Source: Bryum argenteum
Taxonomy: Eukaryota; Streptophyta; Bryopsida; Bryales; Bryaceae
Direction of reading: 5' to 3'
NCBI GenBank assembly: GCA_037043015.1
Contig: CM073324.1
Span: 10,871,013-10,935,012, forward strand
Length of the DNA stretch: 64,000 bases
Shown: in pieces, positions 11,401 to 22,711 of the stretch
How positions within the stretch are numbered: position 1 is the first letter of the stretch
How the letters are laid out: each line of letters starts with the position of its first letter
Notes under the pieces: model-generated
Seen by the model: only the letters and a program-made list of their open reading frames with translations
Databases searched by the model: none
Told to the model about the DNA's origin: nothing
Made by a program: the position numbers and the translations under genes

Positions 11401-14141
11401 TTCATTTCAACAGATGCCAACAATATTCAACAATCATAACAATGTCATGTTTACACCAACCCAACCCTTAACAGAAGACATGCCAAATTGGTAACTTCCA
11501 ATATCCAAGAACTCACCTTATTCCATTCCATTGAACGGGGATCCAACACCCACATGTCTGCATGCACCACACCTTTTTCTGTTCCGTCCTTCTCACTCAT
11601 GGCATCCTTGTAATACCCTCCATACAGAAAGATCTACAATGCACATAATGACACAAGCCTTTAATCATTATGCATGAGTATCATAATAACCAAGTAACCA
11701 CTGTAATCATATCTTAAATAGCATATGAGAGAGGAATAGAAAAAAGACCTCATCTTGGTAGCATGCAAATTGGAATGCACTTCTCGGGCTGGGCCAAGCG
11801 GCTCCAGGTTTAGGTTTGATCTCTTGCCACTGCAATGCAAAACACAACTTGAGTATTGGGCATCTCTGATAATGTTAGACAGCACTACATGATAACAAAC
11901 CTAAGGAACTCGTAAATATGTAACTTATACATCTAATGATTGACTGAATACTACGTCCACGCTAAATACTACACCTGTAGCTAAGCAGCTCCACATGTTC
12001 ATCGAAATCTGGAAATTGCATATAAGTATCACAAAGTTGTTCTGTTCATGATATTTTGTATCATCGCCGAAAATATCATACCTTGTAGTCATCTAAATCA
12101 AGCACGTGAAGATCGTTATAGTACCTGCACCATGAGCAGCAAGAAGTATATATAAAACAGTTGCATTCATATTCTAGCCAAGGCTTACGAGATGCAAATG
12201 AGAGGTTGACAATAGGCGCATCAATGATCTCGCAAAATTGTTCGAGAAGGAACGGAGTGAAGAGTCATCACCGAACTCCTGAGCGATTAAAAAATGAGCA
12301 AGCTTCCCAGGGTGCATAAATCATACCTGACTTCTCTAAGAGTGTCGTAAAAGCCTCCAAAAATGATAAGCTTGTGCTTGTAGAGCACCTGTACATTTCA
12401 GGAACGTTCAGATTGCAATACAGAAACAGAAATAATCGCAACCCTCACAGAGACTTTAGCAAGGTACGTTGAACTACCCACTATCAGCTTTGCTGAAAAT
12501 GAGCGTCACAAGTAGCCAGTGTTTGTTTACTTGAAAAGGCTAAGGAAATGTCCAGATTCAGTACCATGCGATGTCCAGATCGCGGGCTCGGAGCACCCTT
12601 GAGATTCAACTGCTCCCATACGTTTGTATTAAGATCTAGTTTCCACAAATCCTGATCACAACAAACAGGTTATAAAATGATCAATATTGAATCGCTTATG
12701 GTGAACTTTAAGATCATCAGTATGAAATCGACATCTATTCTCCAACTTGACATGCAAGCATCGATCAGCCTTGTATACAAAGTACCACACACCGCATCTC
12801 AAACCGATCAATCTACGCCCTCTGAGGCTCTGAAAATGGTGAATAGTGTCCTAAAATTGGATTCAAAAGAAGAGACTTTGCATATTGAATAAAAGCACCA
12901 TTGTTACCTTGTAATGATGGAACTTTTCTTGATTCAAAGAGGTGTATTCTCCGCCTGCAAACAACCGTGAAGGATTATGTCGTCAAGTGACAGTAAATCG
13001 AACAATGGGGTGTCAATAATGCATGGAACATAGACGAAAGATCATTTCTTATAGAACCTTCATACATAGGAGTTAGAGAGCTCACCAAAAATGAATAGGG
13101 AGTTTTTCCAAGCAACAGCTTGGTGAGCACTTCGAGGGGGTGGACTATTAGGACTCGATACCAGCTTCCAGTCTCCCTTTTCCACGTTGTATCTATACAA
13201 ATCACCATAGACAAAAGTCTGACCAACAGAATTTTCAGTATGCTGAAACGAAGCAGAACTTCAATGCAAAAAGCAGACATGTTGCGTACTTACTTTATCA
13301 CCATTATAGTACTCCCCTCCATAAAAGATCAGCTCGGTCTCCTTCACTGGATTCACTGTCATCTATAGAACATGCACACCGTCAATCTTACTAGACTTGC
13401 AATTGCCCGTCAAAATAGGGCATGATCGCACTTCAATGAAGCCAGATGCCGCAATACATTTCTTGCCATCTGATGAATTGCTACGAGAGGTAACTTACCG
13501 AGCCATTGCAGCGGGGCGATGGAGCTGGAACATTCTCATCAACTTGTACTGCCACTTTCTTAGCCTCTTCTTTCTGAATTTTAGCCTGATCACCACACAC
13601 ACGCCCACACACCCTATCAATGACTCAGAAGCTACACAAGTCCTAAAAAGCTGTGGACCTACTATCTGAAACGCAGATTCAAAGAGTGACTTAACGCTTA
13701 ACCGGCTCCACACGATCTCTCAAGATTCATGAATTCCAGTCGTGTCGAAGTACAGTACTAAAAGCAACAAAAGCATGTACACCTCAAGGATTGACTGAGA
13801 GTACAAATATCAGAACTCCAGAGCTAAATGCGCGAAAACACAAACTAAGAAGCTATAACTCCTATACAATGTGATGCAATTCCCTCGTGACACCTCTCTG
13901 TTGACCTCAAACAATACAGAACCTGTTCGGGTTCTGAACATGAATAGAGGTAGTGATCGGGCAGAGAAAAGGAGCTGGAATCCAGTTTGGAGGGAAGAAG
14001 GAAAAGTACCAAGATTGCGTCGATGTCGTCCTCCTCCGAAACTAGTTTGTCCTCTCGACGAGTTCGCTTTTCAGTGGCCTTGGCTGTCTTGCGCTCTGTC
14101 TTCTCCTTGCCCTTTCCGGGCTTCTTTTGCTTCTTGCCCAT
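8436..14141 (-). CDS. KLHDC4-type Kelch-repeat protein with C-terminal DUF4110
   Basis: Nineteen exons join in phase to 676 residues: 14010-14141, 13499-13585, 13294-13362, 13086-13242, 12908-12954, 12565-12651, 12327-12388, 12082-12124, 11749-11829, 11517-11633, 11275-11380, 10891-10951, 10703-10745, 10254-10502, 9977-10138, 9437-9559, 9205-9351, 8896-9051, 8436-8537. The N-terminus is Lys-rich (MGKKQKKPGKGKEK). Kelch blades follow, seen as repeated FGG/YGG and distal Trp motifs such as FYGGEYYNGD, FGGFYDTL, YGGYYKDAM and FGGVVDTEE. Next come an acidic spacer (exons 14 and 16, with long Asp/Glu runs) and a C-terminal block with LKDFFARTNMYWQMAA, as in DUF4110. This order matches the conserved eukaryotic KLHDC4 family, whose molecular role is poorly known. 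A telo-box lies about 80 bases upstream of the ATG. Confidence 0.93.
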
Positions 14142-14222
14142 TGCGATGACGATGAATTGCAATGGCGGTGGCGATGGCAGAATCAGAGTTTATATCAGCA
14201 AGCGAAGCTTTTGTGTGGAGGT

Positions 14223-14231
14223 TTAGGGTTT
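14223..14231 (-). promoter_or_regulatory. Telo-box upstream of the Kelch gene
   Basis: On the minus strand this reads AAACCCTAA, the plant telo-box common near transcription starts of growth and translation genes. It sits about 82 bases before the ATG at 14141. Function is inferred from the motif only. Confidence 0.5.
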
Positions 14232-17200
14232 AAGGGGTTGGAGTCGACTGCACTATTGAATAGTTCTGGATGAAACCATCCACATTTACCGTGTCACCAG
14301 AGCAGGTTCGGTCCTTAACGAACGAATTTTTAATTTTTTTTGAAATAATAAGGTTCGTCTGCCAGAAATAGATTTTTTTGAAATTCGTTCTTTTGTTTTT
14401 GAATATAATTTCCCAACTTTTGGATACCCTTTCGTCACAACAAAGCAGTTTTTGGATATATTTTTCCAACTTTTCGATACACTTTTTATAAGATAATTTC
14501 CCAACTTTTCGATACACTTTTCATAAGATAATTTCTTAACTTTTTGTTCCTCTTGGCTTGTAATTTCTAATTTTTTAAGTGTTTTAAAATAGAATTATTT
14601 ATGAACAAACCTGTCATGGTGGTTGAGTATTCACATCATTGTTCACATCCTGACCCGATTTCAATGTTGAATAAGTGGGAGGCCACCAACAAAGTTTATT
14701 GTAAGTTTCAATATTTTATGCAATGATATACTATAAATTGGTTACAAAAGATCATAAATTCCAAATAGTACACTACGGACCATATATTGTAAATACCATA
14801 TGACAAACTACATACACCATGTGATTATTATCATGTCAAGCTTATGTTTACAAATTGCAACCATCACATGCTATGTTTATAAGTCCAAAATATGTAATGA
14901 TTGAATTTCAAAGAGAAGACTATGATGAGTATCACTTCATTATCCGCTTTTCTTTCATATTTTTCTGCTATATTTTATGAGGTACTACATAGCTTGATTT
15001 TTGACTATAATGGTGCTTGGATTAGATCAACGTTTTCAAACAGACAAAAACGTTGATTTTATCCAAGCGTTGACCATAATGAAACAATGCCTCTTTGCAT
15101 AATAAAGGGATAGGGATAACAAAGAACTAGACGTTGATCTTAACGAGGTTGATCTTATCTAGGAACCACTGTATATAGAAGAAAAATTGTATACAATTTT
15201 GATATGGAAAAGAGATGTATGTAGCAAGTAAAGAAGGAGGAGTGGGAGCTAGAATTGTATTAGAAGACAATCAACATTTGGATAATTATGAAGGTTGCGA
15301 TATGATGTTGACTTATAAACTAAACATGCGAGCTAGCTATGTAAAATACTTGATAGCAATTTGATATACGATTGGTTCAAAAGCATTTACCATAATGTGG
15401 AGATCGATGATTCATATCAAATGAATAATTTAATATGAAATTAAATCTTACATGGATCGACAAAATAAAAGATGGGCAAATTTAATATGGTATCTCACCA
15501 AGAAGAGTTGTTGGAGTAATTGGCGGGCATGATTTGCATGGAATACAATATTTGTGGAACAAAAAAACAATAGGGACGAGGAGATTACATTGACAAGCAT
15601 AAAATGGTTGAAGTACTTTAAAGGTAAAAATAGATTTGATAAAGTTGTAAATATGCACAATCCCTTACTAAAGATCCTACACTCATAAAAAGTTGGTTGA
15701 ATTAGAATGCCACTTTGTAGAAAACTGTATCCAGACATCCACGTTGTATTCCAAAAACTGTGCAACAGATATAAATATACATATTTACAATTTATTATCA
15801 AAAAAGAGTTTGCTTTTATAATCCTAAACCTAATAGTAAGTTTGTTAACTTATTGTAGGTCATGGGAACTCAATTCTGAATTTTGAACCATGAGACATCA
15901 TAGATTGCAAGATTATTATGAAGCTGTAAATTGCAAACTTTCACTTTAGATGTCACTTTGAGCAAAGACCCATAAGGTCACCTTTGGTAGATACTCTATG
16001 CTGAATTAGCAACTAAAGTTTCTTTCAGGCACATATTTATTTATATAGTATTATAGGTTTCTTAAAACTTTATTTCCTAAGGTGAAATTACCATGTAGTT
16101 AAAATTATAAATCAGCTCCCTGGTCTCACTTTTTAGTCTTGTGTGTTAGGAAACAAAATTATGGTCCGAAAACAATATCACTTGCCATCACTTACATTTT
16201 AGTGACTTTTTTAACTTTCTTGTGTAATTTTGTTCTAAAAGTCACAAAAATGTAGAGAACAGGTGCTTGCAACAAACCAACTTATTCCTTTCTAAGAAGG
16301 AGCCACACGAGCAATATTGTCAAGAAGTATGACGCTGTTATGAACGCCGCACTACAAATGGTTCAACTCCAAGGATGTCAACCCCGCTTGATTATGTCAC
16401 CATGCTGCTGCTTTGAATGTTTGCATGAACCTTCTGTGCATATTTTTTATTGCCTTCAAAGTCTACATTACATTTAATGGATTTTGTTTCGAGACATCAC
16501 CATTCATCAACATAAAACATAGCAAAAACAAGAAGAAATGTGCTCTCACCTCTAAAGAACTGTTATCCCAATTTGGTATGACACTGTTCTAGAAGGTGAA
16601 AGTTGTAACCTACGAGGTATAGTTTTCTGAACGGAGTGAAGAGATTTGCTGTGTCTTTATGAAGACATCTGTCGTGATTAAAGTGTCCAGGATTGTGAGG
16701 TACATGTTGTTGATTTAATTTTTTATTACATACAGTAGTCTTGTAAGCCAAGTTAAGTAACCCTGAGGCAATTGGATAATCTTCTCAAATGACCCAAGTT
16801 GAATATTTACCTACGTTTGTAAGGAAACAGATATGATGCTGAAAGTTTTCAGCTTACAATAAAAGGCAAGATGTGAATGGGAACGTGAACCTCAGAACGG
16901 TCATTTGTGAATCAAGTCATGAGTATTTTCTGCAAACAACGAACACCCCCTTTATGAACAAATGGTCTTTCAAAGTGAAGATCACTTGAATTAGCCGACT
17001 AAGCCTCTTGATCATCTCGTTAAAATAAAAATGGATGAAACAAGGAGTAGCCCAGTTCATCCCAAATATAATGCTTCAGACGTGTTGAATTGGACAGAAT
17101 CTACAAAAACATGTCCATTTGGATGTCTTCATAGTCACAAGAACTCAAACTTGATGGACATGCATTCACGAAACGATGGTACACAAGAGCACAATACAGA

Positions 17201-17270
17201 GCAGAGGTATGGGAGAACGTTATAATTTACTGTACATGACCTGGATCTATCACTAAAACCTTTAATATTT
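14232..17270. other. AT-rich intergenic region
   Basis: No supported gene. About 14400-14540 contains a short repeated block (AATTTCCCAACTTTTCGATA and variants, two good copies plus diverged ones). A strong hairpin lies at 15006-15080, listed separately. From about 16900 to 17270 the DNA is probably the 3' flank of the GID4 gene. Confidence 0.6.
15006..15080. repeat. Hairpin-forming inverted repeat
   Basis: The left arm (15006-15036, containing TGCTTGGATTAGATCAACGT) pairs with the right arm (15047-15080, containing ACGTTGATTTTATCCAAGCG) across a loop of about 10 bases, with a few mismatches. It could be a foldback MITE remnant or a small-RNA hairpin. No TA or TTAA flanks were evident. Confidence 0.6.
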
Positions 17271-18835
17271 TTATTGGAATTGGTAAGTGGCAAAGCTGTG
17301 GCCGGCGCGTCCTTCGTTTGTTGCCTTGAGTTCCAGCTTCTGGAATGGGCTGCACACACCATCACCAGGCACACAATGTTAACAGCTCTACGAGCCAATG
17401 TAACCATTGCATTAGAAAACTTCACCCTGCAAAGTTGCTATGTGATAAGGAACCCCTTCAATGGTTTTCAAATCCATAAAATATGCGTCAGACATAGTTG
17501 ATACATAACGCGCTAGGGTCCCCAGCACACTCGGACCATAATTGTGTGACTGACAATGTAAATGAATATACGACCTGCATTGAATATTTGTTACAAGCAC
17601 AGGCGATGGAAACCATTGCAAAAGCGTGGGAGTGGGTAAGCTCTACCTGCTATTTGGATCAAAGTAAAAGCCATTCACAGAGCCGTCGCTGCGGGAGAAA
17701 CAGACGTAGTAGAAACCAGCAATAGTCAATCCACAGTCGGAGCCCACATTCACAAAGAACTTCTCCTTCCATCTCTGCAATCCACGACAAGCAAGCACAT
17801 GTTAACAAAAAATGGCTCACGTTCAACTGTATGGCAATACTCGTCATAGTCAAATGTTTTCTTACCATGAATATGAATGGGTGATTTACAAGATCAAGTG
17901 ACTTTCCACCATCCTTCTGCACCTCCTCCTGATAGATGTATGCCAAAAAAGTTCAGAAAGAATTGCTCCTCGGTTCAGAACATGCAGATAATAGTCCCAT
18001 GCATAAATGAACTTACTCGAAGTTCGAGGAACGAGGCAAATTTGGACCAATGCTTCACATCTGTCTCCTTGCTGCCATTCCATTGAGAAGAAAAGATAAT
18101 TAACTTGAAAGTGCATGCAGCTTAACCCAAAAGTACTTCACACCACCAGAAGGAAGCGCAATTCTGGAATACAAACACCAGAAAAAAAAGTTCTTCGATT
18201 TCAGACAGGGAAAAGGAGGAAAAATTGTAATAGTTGCACTCACCTTGCTTCCCACTGGCCTGTATAGAAAGAGTAGTTTCTATTGTCCACGATTTCGCCC
18301 TCCCAAAAGGTTACTACCTGCAACAATAATCATCGAATTACTCGGAGCCTCAAACAGAAGCCAAGAGTAGGATGCTATGTAGCCGGAGTATGGAGAACCC
18401 TAGTTTCAACCGCTCTGTCCTGAAATTTTGACAAAACTCTAAGCAAGCTCCTCACATGGAGGTGTGTCGTCATATGCAGGGATCTCAACGAGAACCAACA
18501 AAGCGTCGAGTCCTCAAATTCTCAACAGAAGTGATACTAGCCGACAGATGTGATGGAGTATACCGGAGTCTCAGCTGAGGGAACATTGAGAGCCTCCATG
18601 CTGCCACATAAGTAGCCGCTTTGCATATCACACCCTTGTAAGCGCACATTCACTTTCCAGGCTTCATCCTTTTGCATGTTGGACACATTTTGAGTCCCTG
18701 CAAATGCCTGGAACACGAAAGAAAAAACCTCTGAGAGTTTGACTCAACCGCAAAATAACTGAAAGTCATGATAAAATTACTCACCTGACCCACGTTCAGG
18801 AACGTGCAAGGCGGAGGCAGCGCCTGGCCTGGCAT
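17271..18835 (-). CDS. GID4: GID4-like substrate receptor of the GID/CTLH ubiquitin ligase
   Basis: Seven exons join in phase to 197 residues: 18785-18835, 18564-18707, 18244-18317, 18017-18071, 17866-17928, 17647-17774, 17271-17349. The family core is complete: AFAGTQNVS, GYLCGSMEALNVP, VVTFWEGEIVDNRNYSFYTG, HWSKF, DLVNHPFIFMRWKEKFFVNV, DCGLTIAGFYYVCF and a C-terminus FQKLELKATNEGRAGHSF. In yeast and animals GID4 is a beta-barrel that binds Pro/N-degrons and presents substrates to the GID/CTLH RING ligase. The start ATG has an in-frame stop 18 bases upstream. It is about 20 residues shorter at the N-terminus than angiosperm homologues as I remember them, which is the disordered part. The gene is divergent from the RWD gene at 19350, with 514 bases between the two starts. 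Confidence 0.95.
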
Positions 18836-19349
18836 TACATCCCTGCGTGATTACACTACCTTGTCAATAAGGAAGTTCAAAAATGAACGGCACTGCCCTT
18901 GAAAGGTCAAAAACCCTAACCCCACAGAAACATAAAGCGAGTGAAATACATCACAAGAATATTTGGGAGAAATAATCCGCAGCGGAAATGATGTGTTTAA
19001 GAATTGCCACCTGCAACGAGAAAACCTACAAATCGAACCTAAAGACGACGCATACCACGAAATAGGGTAGTCGATGCACAGACCAGAATTAAAAACCGCT
19101 TAAACCGCCTCTTCTAACAATTACTCCTCCAATTGCAGAGAAAGATGCTGCTTGTAGGATACCATGTGATCGAAGTAAACCAAACCACCTGCTGCGACGG
19201 CGACTACGATATCTACGTAATCTTGATTTCTCTATATAGATCTAGGTAATATATTGAATTTGGTAGATTCTAGACGGATTGACTCTGGCTCTTGTAGGAG
19301 CGAGCTTTGTTTCCCCGGGGAGTTTTGAGAGTGATGAGATTAGGGCAAG
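18836..19349. promoter_or_regulatory. Shared head-to-head promoter region of GID4 and the RWD gene
   Basis: These 514 bases lie between two divergent start codons and must contain both leaders and promoters. A telo-box AAACCCTAA is at 18911-18919. No TATA box at a convincing place was identified for either gene. A CTATATA run near 19234-19240 lies about 110 bases before the RWD gene start. Confidence 0.5.
18911..18919 (+). promoter_or_regulatory. Telo-box in the GID4/RWD divergent promoter
   Basis: AAACCCTAA lies 76 bases upstream of the GID4 ATG. It is a motif match only. Confidence 0.4.
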
Positions 19350-20105
19350 ATGACGGACCACGAGGCGGAACAGGAGATGGAGATTGAGGCCTTGCAGGCG
19401 ATTCTGATGGACGATATAGAGGAGATTCCTGCGAACGAAAGTGGATTAGGGAGCTCCACGGCGCGGTGCTTTCAGATTAGGGTTTCGCCAATGGACGATG
19501 ATGAAGACGAGCCTACGGACATTCCAGTGAGGCTGGCGCTCATCTTCGCGCACACTCCCACGTACCCCGATGCGCCACCGCTGCTCAAGGTGCGCAGCTT
19601 GCAAGGGATCAACGACGCGGACATCCGGGAGCTTCAGGGGAAGCTGGAGACGGAAGTCGAGGAGAATTTGGGCATGGCGATGATGTACACGTTGGCGACT
19701 TCGGCCAAAGAGTGGTTGCGGGAGAAGTACGGGCAAGAGGACGTAGAGGAGGAGGAAGAGGACGACACTGAGAAGGAGGAGGTGATCGAGAAGCACGGGG
19801 AGGTCGTCACGGTCGAGAGCTTCCTGGCGTGGCGGGATCGTTACGAAGCTGAACTGGCGCTGGAGAAGGCCAAATTGATGCCGGACGCCGCGTTGATAGC
19901 TTCCAAGGAGAAGCGGACCAGCGGTCGCCATTGGTTTGAGTTGAAGAGCGCCGGGAAAGCTGTGGAAGAAGGCGACGACGAGGACATTGACGATGACGAT
20001 GAAGACATTGACTTTGACATGGAAGATGATGACGATCTTGATGAAGAGGACATGCTTGATCACTTCCTCACCGAGAAGAATGAAAAAGCGGCCATTCGGA
20101 GTTGA
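19350..20105 (+). CDS. RWD-domain protein of the RWDD1/Gir2 (DFRP2) type
   Basis: A single exon encodes 251 residues. The N-terminal RWD fold covers about residues 5-125 (it starts [17 protein letters not shown] and includes the family YPDAPPLL motif). Acidic linkers follow, then a segment with [14 protein letters not shown] and the SGRHWFE block, and a long Asp/Glu tail up to [11 protein letters not shown]. This order matches RWDD1 and yeast Gir2, which bind DRG-family GTPases and, for Gir2, the translational regulator Gcn1. A cytosolic role linked to ribosome-associated GTPases is therefore inferred. No intron is needed, unlike nearly all other genes in the window. It is transcribed away from GID4. 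Confidence 0.9.
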   Translation: MTDHEAEQEMEIEALQAILMDDIEEIPANESGLGSSTARCFQIRVSPMDDDEDEPTDIPVRLALIFAHTPTYPDAPPLLKVRSLQGINDADIRELQGKLETEVEENLGMAMMYTLATSAKEWLREKYGQEDVEEEEEDDTEKEEVIEKHGEVVTVESFLAWRDRYEAELALEKAKLMPDAALIASKEKRTSGRHWFELKSAGKAVEEGDDEDIDDDDEDIDFDMEDDDDLDEEDMLDHFLTEKNEKAAIRS

Positions 20106-20763
20106 AGGTAAAGTGACTTGCAGCATCAAAGCAGTGGTTTTCTCACCAGGTAGAGTGCTTCGAAGAGCCAGAGTATCACAGCAACTAGATGAACGACCAA
20201 CTTCTGTACAATTTATATAGAATATTACCTACAAAATTCACTAGTACTCCTCTCTTTCGTGGTTTCTGAGGTTCTGTCTGATGCATCAAGGATTGATAGT
20301 CAATGTCTGGCTTCCTGAGTGGATCGCTCACAAATGCATTGCTGTGCAACGATTAGATTAAGAACCAGCTCATGATCATATTTGCATGGCATTCACTCTT
20401 GTGTGTGCATCAAGGATCGGATCAGCCCTTCTGCACTTTGATCATGCAGGAAGTGGAAGGACATGCGATTGACTCCTGCCTTAATCTTGAGTTGGCTTTG
20501 GTGACCAGCTTACTGCAACGAGGCTTTAATCGTCTCACTGTATGTTCATTCTTCACGGACTGGATTATGAGCATAACCTCGTCCAATTCTTTCATGTTTC
20601 TGAACACTTCTCGATCTTGTAAGTCCCGTGTTGTGTTTCTAGAGCAGCAAGGTATGAAAGTGGGTGGAGGGAGATAACAACCCGATTTCTTATTGTATTG
20701 GATGTGGTATGTCTTGTGACAACATTGAAATGACAAGAAAGCTTCTATTAAACCTACTATCAC

Positions 20764-20790
20764 AAGATTCATAACATTGATTAACTTGGA
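20764..20790 (+). repeat. Copy of the piggyBac target sequence without the element
   Basis: This stretch reads AGATTCATAACATTGATTAA followed by CTTGGAA. The first part is identical to the 20 bases ending at the left TTAA of the piggyBac element (21822-21841). The second part is identical to the bases following the right TTAA (26282-26288). It is thus an uninterrupted version of the sequence now split by the element. Confidence 0.75.
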
Positions 20791-20827
20791 AATTAACCAA
20801 ATCAATCAAACCCAATCAATTGTGGAA

Positions 20828-20910
20828 GGAATTGTGGAATTACTAGGTTGAAGGAATTGTGGAATTGCTAAGGTTGAAGGAATTGTGGAATTACTAAGGT
20901 TGAAGGGATT
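20828..20910 (+). repeat. 26-bp tandem triple repeat
   Basis: The unit GAAGGAATTGTGGAATTACT plus AAGGTT is repeated three times with single-base changes, and a fourth unit is diverged. No function is visible. Confidence 0.85.
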
Positions 20911-20984
20911 GTAAGATTGTTGTCTTCCTGAGGGGCATGCAGATTTTTAACTTTTTCTGAAAGTAAGCTAATCAAATGTGTCTT

Positions 20985-21370
20985 GATAGTACTCTTGTGA
21001 AAGTACTTGTCCAAGTTCAGAGTTGAAGCAACCATTTGAACATTCGAAAAGCACAAGTTTTGAGTTGAAGCAACCATTTGAACATTCGAAAAGCACAAGT
21101 TTTTAGTTGAAAGCGTATGTACAATATATAGTGAAGATAGTGATATCTCATAATCTTGTTTTGGTGGTATTAGTTGAAAGCGTATGTACAATATACATAG
21201 TGAAGAATAGTGATATCTCATGACCTTGTTTTGGTAGTACTCTTGTGAAAATACTTGTCCAAGATCAGAGTTGAAGCAACCATTTGAACATTCAAAAAGC
21301 ATAAGTTTTTAGTTGAAAGCGCATGTACAATACAATATACATAGTGAAGATAGTGATATCTCATGACCTT
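20985..21370 (+). repeat. Composite tandem repeat of two alternating modules
   Basis: Module A (GAGTTGAAGCAACCATTTGA through GCACAAGTTTT, about 44 bp) occurs three times, near 21018, 21060 and 21268. Module B (AGTTGAAAGCGTATGTACAA through ATAGTGATATCTCATGACCT, about 65 bp) occurs three times, near 21108, 21173 and 21312. A third block, TAGTACTCTTGTGAAA-TACTTGTCCAAG, occurs twice. The order shows duplication of the whole A-B block on top of local duplication. Confidence 0.85.
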
Positions 21371-22199
21371 TTCAAGAATGCCTTTAGAACAAGTAAAAGA
21401 TTTCCACCTTTCTATGATAGGTTCTCTCGTTAAAGTGTTGATTAGACATTCTTAACACTCACAATGCAGTAGTTCAAGTTTGCCAAGTCCACTTGAGATA
21501 GTGGTATTTGATGACCACTTGATCAGTGGAAGGGCAATTTTAGAATGGTAACCTATATATTTATATTATGTTCTATGTGCTCAGTGCTTACCTGTTGAAT
21601 TCGGACAAAACTTGTTCAAGAAACCAAACTAGCCTTGTTCAACAAACCTGTTTAGCCTTGTTCAACAAACCAGACTAGTGTTGTTCAAGATTAGATTCTC
21701 TCATCTCATTCTCTCATCTCAACTAGGTAAATGTGTCACAAAAATCCAAAAAGTTGTAGTAGCATTTAAGCCATTTATCGCCTTAATAAACATTTTATAC
21801 ATGTATGGGTACTTTTGTGATAGATTCATAACATTGATTAACCCTTAATTGACATCCTTGTTTTGCACTTATTGGAGAAAAATGCAACCTCATTGTCTTT
21901 TGGCGTCAAATCCGCCACAAAGATAAAACATTTTTGAAAATCGGAAACGGTGATTGTCAAGATAACTTGGTTTGGGTTTCAATGCAAAAAAGATCGACAA
22001 GATCGGGCAAAACCTCGCAAAATGCCACCGTTGAGAAAAAAATGTTTTGGATTCCGGGCATGTATTGAAAATTCGGTGTTGCATTTTTAAATTTTTGAGA
22101 CCTTGATCAATTCCTTTGAAAATTGCTACCCCATGAAGAAGATCAATAAATGAACCAAAAAAAAAAATTTTAAATTTTTTATGCCAAACTTGGCAATGT

Positions 22200-22510
22200 G
22201 GGGGGCAGCCCGATGGTTGTAATGAGGGGGGTTATAGAGGGAGGCCCCCTCTGCCCCCAGCCTTGCATCCCCGCCCCCGGAGTCCGACCCCGACACGACC
22301 GACGGTCAGGGCGCTCACTGCGGCGAGCAGGGGGAGGGCGGCCGGCAGCGGGGCGACCTCGTTAGGCGAGGTCCAGCCGGGTTTGGCCCGGGCCTGGCCG
22401 GTGTGGAGGCTGGGTCCGGGCTCGGCCTGGCTGGCAGTAGAAATTGAGGGGCTTCCTCCGCCTCTCTTCCGCGAGAACAGGAGAGAGCCGTTTCTCCGAG
22501 GGACTCAAAA
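22200..22510. other. GC-rich island inside the piggyBac element, downstream of the transposase
   Basis: About 300 bases of very high G+C with repeated GGCCTGG/GGCCCGG motifs, bounded by AT-rich DNA on both sides. It contains open frames on both strands because of composition, but no recognisable protein. It lies 3' of the transposase stop. Confidence 0.7.
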
Positions 22511-22711
22511 TGTCCAGCACTCCGGTGACTCCCCAACCAACAAAATAAAATGCATAGCTATAAACCTCCAATTCCAGGGGTTTGAACCTGGTAAGCCACC
22601 CAATTTGTGGCATTGGACCCCTACTCCCCTCATCCTAAACATCATATCAATGAACATTCAAGTGCTAAAATAAAAGAATAAAATTGGTGAAAATAAAATA
22701 TAAGATTGACA

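Larger units (their letters stand above)
20106..21837. other. Intergenic region with tandem repeats, left flank of the piggyBac element
   Basis: Contains the 3' flank of the RWD gene, a putative empty-site copy (20764-20790), a 26-bp triple repeat and a composite tandem array. No gene is supported. From 21600 to 21680 a short AACCAGACTAG/AACAAACCTG-type motif recurs. Confidence 0.6.

Noticed and set aside
11971..12010. Additional Kelch exon between 11829 and 12082
   Set aside because: A short open piece with a GTGTAG donor exists, but the neighbouring exons already join in phase and match the family without it.
19446..20129. 227-codon open frame on the minus strand
   Set aside because: It lies opposite the RWDD1-like gene and is Leu/Val-rich from the complement of Asp/Glu codons; it has no domain or start context.
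22263..22673. 136-codon frame in the GC-rich island
   Set aside because: High G+C opens all frames here; there is no recognised protein and the region is inside a transposon.
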